Part shown: in pieces, positions 1 to 5,943 of the stretch
How the letters are laid out: the number at the start of each line of letters is the position of its first letter
How positions within the stretch are numbered: position 1 is the stretch's first letter
NCBI GenBank assembly: GCA_022710255.1
Contig: JAKLHG010000259.1
Coordinates: 1 to 5,978 of the forward strand
Direction of reading: 5' to 3'
DNA length: 5,978 nt
DNA from: Candidatus Hydrogenedentota bacterium
GTDB lineage: Bacteria > Hydrogenedentota > Hydrogenedentia > Hydrogenedentales > CAITNO01
Position numbers and translations under genes: made by a program
Notes under the pieces: model-generated
What the model was told of the DNA's origin: nothing
The model's input: the letters and a program-made list of their open reading frames with translations, nothing else
The model's database searches: none

Positions 1-2
1 CG

Positions 3-290
3 GATTTTGCCATTGTAACCTCGGACAATCCGCGCACGGAAGACCCCTTTCGTATTCTGCTAGACGTGGAATTAGGACTGCAGCATCTGGGAAAACGAAA
101 AGGCGAGGATTATTTTGTCATTGAATCGCGCAGGGATGCTATCCGCCAGGCGGTTTCTCTGGCCACCCCGGGCGATCTCGTGTTGATTGCAGGCAAAGGA
201 CATGAAACCTATCAGATCATTGGCAAGGAACGTCACCATTTCGACGACCGTGAGGAAGCGCTGGCGGCCTTGGAAAGTTTATATCCATGA
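3..290 (+). CDS. murE: UDP-MurNAc-tripeptide synthetase MurE, C-terminal part (5' end outside window)
   Basis: MurE is a cytoplasmic ATP-dependent Mur ligase that adds the third stem-peptide residue to UDP-MurNAc-L-Ala-D-Glu. Only the last 95 residues are present; the frame is open from base 3 and there is no start codon in view. Two C-terminal-domain signatures identify it. The first is DNPR at 24-35, inside the longer SDNPRTEDP, the motif that selects meso-diaminopimelate in E. coli-type MurE (lysine-adding enzymes carry a different motif). The second is GKGHE at 192-206, whose Gly and Glu correspond to the DAP-contacting G464 and E468 of the E. coli enzyme. From these I infer DAP-type peptidoglycan. 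The TGA stop overlaps the murF ATG as ATGA (287-290), which suggests translational coupling. The P-loop and central domains lie upstream of the window and cannot be checked. Confidence 0.95.
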   Translation, partial: DFAIVTSDNPRTEDPFRILLDVELGLQHLGKRKGEDYFVIESRRDAIRQAVSLATPGDLVLIAGKGHETYQIIGKERHHFDDREEALAALESLYP

Positions 291-1642
291 GTATTGAATA
301 CACCCTGGCCGAGATAGCCGGCATGGTTAATGCGGCCGGGCCCGATAGGGCGGATACCATCCGTGTAACGGGTGTTTCCACTGACACGCGTACCCTTGAA
401 CCGGGCAATATTTTTTTCGCGCTTTCCGGTGATTCCCATGATGGCGACCGTTTTGTAGATGTGGCCTTTGAACGAGGCGCGGCGGCAGCGGTAACCCACA
501 CGCTGCACCCCTCGGGGCCCTGCATCCTGCATCCCAGTCCTCTGGAGGCATTGCAGAGCCTTGCTGCCGCACATCGCGTCCGGTGTAACGCGAAGGTTAT
601 CGCCATCACAGGTTCCTGCGGCAAAACAACCGCGAAGGAAATGGTTGCCGCGGTGCTTGGAACGAAGTACCGGGTCCTCAAAACGCCGGGAAACCTTAAT
701 AATGATATCGGTTGCCCCCTCTCGATTTTGAGGATGGCGCCTCAGACGCACTACGCCGTAATTGAGATGGGCGCCAATCATCCGGGGGAAATCGCGCGAC
801 TATGCGAAATGGCACAGCCAAATGAATCCGCTGTGACCATGGTGGCTCCAGCGCATCTGGAAGGATTCGGGGATATTGAAGGCGTGGCCCGTGCCAAGGC
901 GGAAATTATGGAGGCGCTTCCCCCAGGCGGGCGCTTCTATGTCAATACGGATGATCCTCGTTGCCGGGAGATGGCCGAAAGATTTTCCGGGGAAAAGGTA
1001 CTTTTCGGGAAACGCGGCGATGTGGTATTGGAATCCATGCGGTTTGATGAACACGGTGAACTGGTATTGTCCATCAACCCTGTCGGCCGTATCCGGCTTC
1101 CGCTGGCGGTGCGCGCACACAGTGTAAATGTTTTGCTGGCGGTTGCCGTGGGCCTGTGCCATCAGGTTGGACAGTTTGAGGAACCGCTGCGAGCCGCCTG
1201 CGCGTCCTCCGTCCGTTTTAAGGTGTTACGTCTGTTCCCATGGACCATTCTGGATGACACCTACAATGCCAATCCGGCCAGCATGGCCGCCGCGCTGGAA
1301 GCCCTGGCTGATTTTCCCGGGCGCAGAAAAATTGCCGTGCTGGGTGATATGTTCGAGTTGGGACGTGCATCTGAAACACTCCACGAGGAAGTGGGCCGTA
1401 CCGCTGCGCACCATGAGATTGACTGGCTGTTAACACTGGGCGAACAGGCGGAAACCATGGTTGCCGCAGCCCGTGCCGCAGGCATTCGGGAAGGGGAAGC
1501 GTATGAAAACCACCAGGCTGTTGCCGGTGCCCTTCTGAAACGCGCCGAGGAAGGCGATGTCATTTTGGTTAAAGGGTCCCGCGGCATGAAGATGGAAACC
1601 GTCATCAACTTGCTCAGGACCGGGCAGGAGCAAAGGAAATAA
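287..1642 (+). CDS. murF: UDP-MurNAc-tripeptide:D-Ala-D-Ala ligase MurF
   Basis: MurF uses ATP in the cytoplasm to join D-alanyl-D-alanine to UDP-MurNAc-tripeptide, completing the pentapeptide that MraY uses. At 451 residues it has normal family length. The N-terminal substrate domain contains the STDTR segment (about residues 31-35). The ATP-binding P-loop is GSCGKTT at residues 109-115 with K113. It is followed by NLNNDIGCPLS, EMGANHPGEI and AHLEGFG, then AKAE with K204, the position of the carbamylated lysine in Mur ligases. DDTYNANPASM and KGSRGMKME mark the C-terminal half. The ATG at 287 gives the expected N-terminus, overlaps the murE stop, and has only a weak purine-rich GGAAAG at 272-277 upstream, consistent with coupling. 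Oddities: Cys111 at a P-loop position that is usually Asn or Ser, and TMVAPAH where the family usually has an Asn just before this point. I judge neither to be inactivating. Confidence 0.97.
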   Translation: MSIEYTLAEIAGMVNAAGPDRADTIRVTGVSTDTRTLEPGNIFFALSGDSHDGDRFVDVAFERGAAAAVTHTLHPSGPCILHPSPLEALQSLAAAHRVRCNAKVIAITGSCGKTTAKEMVAAVLGTKYRVLKTPGNLNNDIGCPLSILRMAPQTHYAVIEMGANHPGEIARLCEMAQPNESAVTMVAPAHLEGFGDIEGVARAKAEIMEALPPGGRFYVNTDDPRCREMAERFSGEKVLFGKRGDVVLESMRFDEHGELVLSINPVGRIRLPLAVRAHSVNVLLAVAVGLCHQVGQFEEPLRAACASSVRFKVLRLFPWTILDDTYNANPASMAAALEALADFPGRRKIAVLGDMFELGRASETLHEEVGRTAAHHEIDWLLTLGEQAETMVAAARAAGIREGEAYENHQAVAGALLKRAEEGDVILVKGSRGMKMETVINLLRTGQEQRK

Positions 1643-1647
1643 GGCGT

Positions 1648-3132
1648 ATGGTCTACCTGCTGGCAGATATGTTTCACAGGCAGCTGAGTTTGATAAACGT
1701 ATTCACCTACCATACGGTTCGTGCCGGAGGTGCGGCTTTGACCGCATTCTTCCTCTGCGTGCTGCTGGGCCCCTGGATCATCCGGCGGCTTAAGGAGTTC
1801 AAGATCGGCCAATACATACGCCAGGACCACGTGGAAAGCCTGCATGAACTGCACAAGGGCAAGGCGGGCACACCCACCATGGGTGGCATCATGATTCTGG
1901 TGTCCATGCTTGCGGCCCTGTTTATCTGGGGGAGGTTTTCCAACCGCATGTTGTGGATTGCCGTCGCCGTGGTGCTTTTCATGGGCGGCGTGGGATTTGT
2001 GGACGACTACATTAAGTTAAAACGCAAACACAACGCCGGACTGAGTGCGCGCGCAAAATTCGCCGGACAGATTTTTACCGGCCTCATCCTGGGCATTTAT
2101 TTGGTCAGTAATCCCATAACGGTGAGCGCTTCCTTCGTGTACCCCCGTGATGTCATCGATTGGGGAAATCTCGAGAAACATCTCCTCAACGCGAACACGG
2201 CCTCCAATCCGAACGCCGCCGCCAAAATATGGAGCCTGTTTCCGGAAGAATCACGCGCACTGGTTCGGGATGCGCAAGCGCGCGGTGAAATCGCCGGGAA
2301 AGACCGAAGCGCAGTGCTGCTTGGACTGAACAGCGTTTTGCGGGACAAGACGTTGTACGAAGCGGCGCTCTGGCCGGAAGCCGCGCTGAAACCGGAATTG
2401 ACCAGTCTGCTTCAGCGGGGGCTGAACACCCTGAACGAACGGGATATCGTTCGGGTAAACCGGCTTCTGATCGAGGCCACGTTTCCACAGGCGGTTGCCG
2501 CGAGCATTCCCAGCCTGCACACCAAACTGGGCGTTCCCGGGCTGAAGGAGGTTTTCATCCCCCTGGGACTCTTCTTTATTCTGTTCGTGGTATTGGTGAT
2601 TGTCAGCATAACGAACGCGGTGAATCTTACCGACGGGCTGGACGGTTTGGCGGCAGGCATCTCCATCGTTTCCATTCTGACCTTTGCGGGTGTGGCCTAT
2701 GTCATCAGCCGCGCGGACTGGTCCCGGTACCTTTTCCTGACCTATGTACCCGAAGCGAGTGAACTCTTCGTATTTGGTTCCGCCTTGCTGGGCGCGGGCC
2801 TCGGTTTCCTGTGGTTCAACTGCCACCCGGCGGAAATTTTCATGGGCGACACCGGCTCGCTGTTTTTGGGCGGCAGCATCGGCGTTATGGCGCTGTTGAC
2901 CAAGCAGGAATTGCTCCTTCCCATCGTTGCGGGCATGTTCGTCCTGGAGGCATTGAGCGTCGTTATCCAGGTCGTCTCCTATAAAACCACGGGCAAACGT
3001 ATTTTCCGCATGGCGCCGTTGCACCATCATTTTGAATTGTCCGGGTGGCCTGAGACAAAAGTAACCATGCGATTCTGGATTGTCGCCCTGCTTTTCGCGT
3101 TAATGAGTCTGGCAACCTTGAAATTACGATAA
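1648..3132 (+). CDS. mraY: Phospho-MurNAc-pentapeptide translocase MraY with large periplasmic-loop insertion
   Basis: MraY is the integral membrane enzyme that transfers phospho-MurNAc-pentapeptide from UDP to undecaprenyl phosphate, giving lipid I and UMP. The family signatures are present in order: GTPTMGG after TM1; VDDYIK with D119, D120 and K123; NAVNLTDGLDG with D329; FNCHPAEIFMGDTGS with D401; and APLHHHFELSGWPE with the H459-H461 triad. The C-terminus ends LATLKLR, closely resembling the E. coli ending. The start at 1648 reproduces the usual N-terminus (YLL...NVFTYHTVRAGGAALTA) and has AAGGAA at 1633-1638 within the murF 3' end. The protein is 494 residues against about 320-360 for the family; the excess is one block at about residues 164-290, between TM4 and TM5, described separately. 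Five bases separate it from murF and 21 from murD. With all catalytic residues present and the frame intact, I infer a functional enzyme. Confidence 0.97.
   Translation: MVYLLADMFHRQLSLINVFTYHTVRAGGAALTAFFLCVLLGPWIIRRLKEFKIGQYIRQDHVESLHELHKGKAGTPTMGGIMILVSMLAALFIWGRFSNRMLWIAVAVVLFMGGVGFVDDYIKLKRKHNAGLSARAKFAGQIFTGLILGIYLVSNPITVSASFVYPRDVIDWGNLEKHLLNANTASNPNAAAKIWSLFPEESRALVRDAQARGEIAGKDRSAVLLGLNSVLRDKTLYEAALWPEAALKPELTSLLQRGLNTLNERDIVRVNRLLIEATFPQAVAASIPSLHTKLGVPGLKEVFIPLGLFFILFVVLVIVSITNAVNLTDGLDGLAAGISIVSILTFAGVAYVISRADWSRYLFLTYVPEASELFVFGSALLGAGLGFLWFNCHPAEIFMGDTGSLFLGGSIGVMALLTKQELLLPIVAGMFVLEALSVVIQVVSYKTTGKRIFRMAPLHHHFELSGWPETKVTMRFWIVALLFALMSLATLKLR
2137..2517 (+). other. Insertion of about 125 residues in MraY, between TM4 and TM5
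   Basis: This in-frame segment encodes about residues 164-290 of MraY and has no counterpart in E. coli-type MraY, where TM4 and TM5 are joined by a short loop (VPFFKDV there; VPGLKEV at residues 296-302 here follows the insert). It is hydrophilic, rich in Ala, Leu, Arg and Glu, has no membrane-length hydrophobic stretch and no Cys, and looks largely alpha-helical. The flanking motifs DDxxK and NLTDGLDG are both on the cytoplasmic face and are separated by two membrane segments, so the insert should face the periplasm. Base composition resembles the rest of the gene, which argues against recent insertion. I do not recognise a domain; the boundaries are good to perhaps 10 residues. Confidence 0.8.
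2236..2499 (+). repeat. Possible tandem 44-residue protein repeat inside the MraY insertion
   Basis: Residues 197-240 and 241-284 can be aligned as two adjacent units. Each begins L-aromatic-P-E (LFPEE, LWPEA), has RG near the middle (R212-G213 and R257-G258), then an acidic-Arg pair (D219-R220 and E264-R265). Each ends in a helix-like stretch with matching N, L, T and A positions (LNSVLRDKTLYEAA and VNRLLIEATFPQAVA). Short gaps are needed between RG and the final helix. Identity is low, so this is either an ancient duplication or a chance resemblance between two amphipathic helical hairpins. Confidence 0.35.
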
Positions 3133-3153
3133 CACCACTTCGGATACAGGCTG

Positions 3154-4533
3154 ATGCCGAAAGAAACATCACTTACAACCTTGAAGGATCTGGCGGTCGT
3201 ACTGGTCGGCCTGGGCCGTTCCTCCATCGCGGCCGCCCGGTTGCTCCAGCAACAGGGCGCGCGGCCGTTCATTTCTGATTCCAACGACAACGCCGTGATA
3301 CAAACCTGGCGGGAGGAAGCCCGCCGTTTCGATCTTCCCTGCGAAACAGGCGGTCACTCGCCGGGGGTCTTCGCGAAGGCCGACCTGGTACTGGTCAGCC
3401 CCGGCGTACCCGCCGTCGCGCCGTGCCTGAACGCATCGCGTACCGCGGGAATACCCGTTCTCGGCGAGCTGGAATTTGCCTGCCGATTCTGCTCATCCCG
3501 ACTGCTCGCGGTAACCGGCACCAACGGTAAAACCACGGTTACAACGCTGCTCGCGAAGATGGTGGCGGCCTCCGGACACACGGTGGCGTTGGCAGGCAAT
3601 AATGATACCCCCCTTTCCCAAGTCCTGTTGGAAAACACCCGGCCTGAATATATCGTGCTCGAAGTAAGCAGTTATCAGCTAGAAACAACGGACCTTTTCC
3701 ACCCGGTAGTAGCCGCGGTCCTCAACCTCACCCCGGACCATTTAAGCCGCCACGGCGACATGCAAGGTTATGCGGCAGCCAAGGCCCGTATTTTCATGCG
3801 ACAGGGCGTCGGCGACGCGGCGGTGGTGAACCGCGACGATCCCCGGACAGCGGATATGCCGCTTCCTGAAGGGGTGGAACGATTTGGGTTCAGCCTGGAA
3901 CAACCCGGCAAGAAAACGCTTTATGCGGATGCCGAATATATTTATTTTGAACACACGGTGGTCGCCTCCCTTTCGGACAATCCCCTGCCCGGCAGGCATA
4001 ACCTGGCCAATGTATTGGCTTCCCTGGCCGTAATGAGGGCGGCGGGTTTCCCGTGGGAAGGCCCGGTGGCAGCATTACGGGCGTTCCAGGGCGTGGAACA
4101 CCGCATTGAACTGGTCATGCGCCTGAACGGGGTGGATTTTTACAACGATTCCAAATCTACCAATATAGACAGCCTGCGCGTCGCCCTGGAAAGTTTCTCG
4201 CAGCCCGTAGTATTGATTGCAGGCGGCCGCGGCAAGGGAAGTGATTATTCCGTTCTGCGCCCGCTGATACAGCGGCACGTGAAACACCTCGTGCTGATAG
4301 GCGAGGACGCCCCCAAGATGGCTGCGGCCTTCGCGGGTATCGTGCCCATAAGCCACGCCGGTACAATGATGGCCGCCGCCGAAGAGGCGAACCGGCGCAG
4401 CGAACCGGGCGATGTCGCGCTTCTGTCACCCGCCTGCGCCAGCTTTGATATGTATGATAATTTTGAGGCACGGGGAAAAGAGTTTAAAGAATGCGTAAGA
4501 TGCCTTACCGTTCATCGCGCCTCGCGAACATAA
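3154..4533 (+). CDS. murD: UDP-MurNAc-L-alanine:D-glutamate ligase MurD
   Basis: MurD adds D-glutamate to UDP-MurNAc-L-Ala in the cytoplasm with ATP hydrolysis. The 459-residue length is normal. The N-terminal Rossmann-like domain has VVLVGLGRSSIAAARLL (from residue 15) and a VSPGVP segment. The ATP site is VTGTNGKTT with K126. Next come LEVSSYQLE, NLTPDHLSRHG with H196, and AAAKAR with K210, the expected carbamylated lysine (K198 in E. coli). HNLANVLASL, EHRIELV, YNDSKSTN and the C-terminal LLSPACASFDMYDNFEARG complete the family pattern. The ATG at 3154 puts the nucleotide-fold strand where expected, but it has only a weak Shine-Dalgarno (GGA at 3142-3144 or AGG at 3148-3150), so efficient translation may depend on coupling with mraY 21 bases upstream. 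Odd points are GNNDTPL where the family normally has GNIG, and DHLSRHG for the usual DHLDRHG. Confidence 0.97.
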   Translation: MPKETSLTTLKDLAVVLVGLGRSSIAAARLLQQQGARPFISDSNDNAVIQTWREEARRFDLPCETGGHSPGVFAKADLVLVSPGVPAVAPCLNASRTAGIPVLGELEFACRFCSSRLLAVTGTNGKTTVTTLLAKMVAASGHTVALAGNNDTPLSQVLLENTRPEYIVLEVSSYQLETTDLFHPVVAAVLNLTPDHLSRHGDMQGYAAAKARIFMRQGVGDAAVVNRDDPRTADMPLPEGVERFGFSLEQPGKKTLYADAEYIYFEHTVVASLSDNPLPGRHNLANVLASLAVMRAAGFPWEGPVAALRAFQGVEHRIELVMRLNGVDFYNDSKSTNIDSLRVALESFSQPVVLIAGGRGKGSDYSVLRPLIQRHVKHLVLIGEDAPKMAAAFAGIVPISHAGTMMAAAEEANRRSEPGDVALLSPACASFDMYDNFEARGKEFKECVRCLTVHRASRT

Positions 4534-4548
4534 AAGGGAGTCCGGAAC

Positions 4549-5772
4549 ATGAGAAAAGAGATTACGCTGTTAATTCTGGTGACGGTGGCCTTATTGCTGG
4601 CTGGAACACTTACCATCCTGAGCATAAGCACGATTCGGGATATCGCACTTAAAAAGATCCAGAGAGAGGCGCCGGAAAAAACTCAAACGCTGGTTGAAAA
4701 CCAGGAAAAAAAATTAGAGATACCCGTCATCTATAAACATGCCGTCTATCTCCTCATCGGCGCCATAGCATTTCTCATCATGGTTCATTTTGATTATCAT
4801 CACCTTGCCGAGAAACGCGTATTGCTCCCTGCCCTGGTAGTAATGACGATACTATTACTCCTTACGTTTGTCCCTCCGCTGGGAGGCAAGATAAATGGCG
4901 CCTACCGGTGGCTTATTCTGGGGCCCTTAAGTTTCCAGCCTTCCGAATTGGCGAAATTTGTCCTGGTTGCCTGGCTCGCCGTGCGATTGACCATCCACCA
5001 GGATAAAATTGACCATTTCAAACATGGATTTATCATGCCCTTTGCGATGGCCGGCTTTTTTGTTGCCATTATTGTAGCCCAAAAAGATATCGGCATTCCC
5101 TTTGTCATGCTTGTAGCCACATTTGCCATGGTCTGGGTAGCGGGCGGACAAAAACGCTACCTGCTGGGAAGTTGCGCCCTATGTGCCGTCGCGGGCATCA
5201 TACTCATTATCTTCCAGCCCTACCGGTTGGACCGCATATGGGCCTTGCTCAATCCTTGGAAATACCGGGAGACCATCGGATTCCAGTTGATACAATCCCT
5301 CGTGGCCCTTTCACAGGGAGGGTTGTGGGGCAGGGGCCCGGGCGCAGGCGAACAGAAATTGGGGTATCTGCCGGCAGCAGACACTGACTTTATTTTCGCC
5401 ACCTATGGTGAAGAATTCGGGTTGTTCGGCACCGTACTCATGATCTCGCTATTCGTCGCCATGTTATATTTCGCCTTGCGTATCTCCGCCAACGCTCCGG
5501 ACCTATTCGGCGCGTTGATAGCCGTAGGAATCACCATACTGCTCCTTGTTCAGGCGGTCTTCATCATCGCGGTAACCGTCGGACTGGCACCCACCAAAGG
5601 CCTCCCGTTGCCCTTTGTCAGTTACGGGGGGAGCGCGCTCACCGTAAGCCTTATGATGATGGGAGTCCTTGTAAATATAGGCATACGGGGTGAAATGGAA
5701 AGGTCTGCGGACAAGCAACCTCTCACGTTTACGCCCTGGCGCACCATGCTACGGCCAAGGCGGGCCTGGTAG
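4549..5772 (+). CDS. ftsW: SEDS peptidoglycan glycosyltransferase FtsW
   Basis: FtsW is the polytopic inner-membrane SEDS polymerase that works with its cognate class B PBP (FtsI) to build septal glycan from lipid II. The 407 residues form a hydrophobic protein compatible with 10 membrane segments. Family motifs are NGAYRWL followed by FQPSELAK (K136), NPW (235-237), FQLIQSL, GGLWGRGPG, QKLGYLP, TDFIFATYGEE (D280 matches the essential Asp, D297 of E. coli FtsW), and PTKGLPLPFVSYGGS (348-362). Position after murD favours FtsW over RodA. A clear GGGAG at 4536-4540, eight bases before the ATG, supports this start. Oddities are Asp278 in place of the usual His of HTDF, YRETIG where relatives have a DP-G-G sequence, and a charged TM1-TM2 loop of about 35 residues (30-64). 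Codon use looks more AT-rich than in murD, which is common for membrane proteins. Confidence 0.96.
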   Translation: MRKEITLLILVTVALLLAGTLTILSISTIRDIALKKIQREAPEKTQTLVENQEKKLEIPVIYKHAVYLLIGAIAFLIMVHFDYHHLAEKRVLLPALVVMTILLLLTFVPPLGGKINGAYRWLILGPLSFQPSELAKFVLVAWLAVRLTIHQDKIDHFKHGFIMPFAMAGFFVAIIVAQKDIGIPFVMLVATFAMVWVAGGQKRYLLGSCALCAVAGIILIIFQPYRLDRIWALLNPWKYRETIGFQLIQSLVALSQGGLWGRGPGAGEQKLGYLPAADTDFIFATYGEEFGLFGTVLMISLFVAMLYFALRISANAPDLFGALIAVGITILLLVQAVFIIAVTVGLAPTKGLPLPFVSYGGSALTVSLMMMGVLVNIGIRGEMERSADKQPLTFTPWRTMLRPRRAW

Positions 5773-5820
5773 CATTTCCTTTCCTCCTGTGGCGATCTCC
5801 ATTACCAAAAGACGGTGGCG

Positions 5821-5871
5821 GCGGCCTTCAACCGCCATGGTTTGTGCCTGCTTTCCGTTGTTGAAGGCTGT
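5821..5871. repeat. Inverted repeat with 12-base arms and a long loop
   Basis: Bases 5824-5832 (GCCTTCAAC) are perfectly complementary to 5860-5868 (GTTGAAGGC). Allowing two G-U pairs, the stem extends to 5821-5832 against 5860-5871, with a 27-base loop. An alternative, smaller hairpin pairs 5815-5821 with 5832-5838 and uses some of the same bases, so the two structures are mutually exclusive in RNA. No T run follows. A regulatory role is possible but not shown. Confidence 0.45.
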
Positions 5872-5876
5872 GCGAC

Positions 5877-5893
5877 TTGGGAGCGTTGCCCAA
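5877..5893. repeat. Short perfect hairpin
   Basis: TTGGG at 5877-5881 and CCCAA at 5889-5893 form a perfect 5-base stem with a 7-base loop. It is not followed by a T tract. On its own it is barely above chance; it is listed because it lies among several other inverted repeats. Confidence 0.25.
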
Positions 5894-5943
5894 TTGCACC
5901 TTACAGCCGGTCATGTGCGCGCTTCAGCGTTCTGACGGCCAAT

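Noticed and set aside
1643..1647. Possible internal promoters in the gaps between genes
   Set aside because: The gaps of 5, 21 and 15 bases are too small to hold a promoter, and I found no convincing -35/-10 pair in the ends of the preceding genes. Internal promoters in coding sequence cannot be excluded by eye.
2436..2453. Six-base inverted repeat (CGAACG and CGTTCG, six-base loop) in the MraY insertion
   Set aside because: It is short, lies inside a coding region, has no associated tract, and is expected by chance in a window of this size.
2251..3030. Long minus-strand open frame of 259 codons opposite mraY
   Set aside because: It lies wholly antisense to strongly conserved MraY motifs. 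Its Gln/Arg/Asp/His-rich translation is typical of reverse-complemented membrane-protein codons, with no domain and no start signal.
5746..5790. Strong AGGAGG ribosome-binding-like site on the minus strand (5783-5788) before an ATG at 5773-5775
   Set aside because: The frame it opens encodes only eight residues before a TAG, antisense to the ftsW 3' end. It is probably chance, though a tiny leader peptide cannot be ruled out.
5690..5935. Plus-strand open frame of 81 codons overlapping the ftsW 3' end
   Set aside because: It overlaps ftsW by more than 80 bases in another frame, has no ribosome-binding site, and its product (many Arg, Pro and Ala, no motif) resembles nothing I know. It is probably an out-of-frame shadow.
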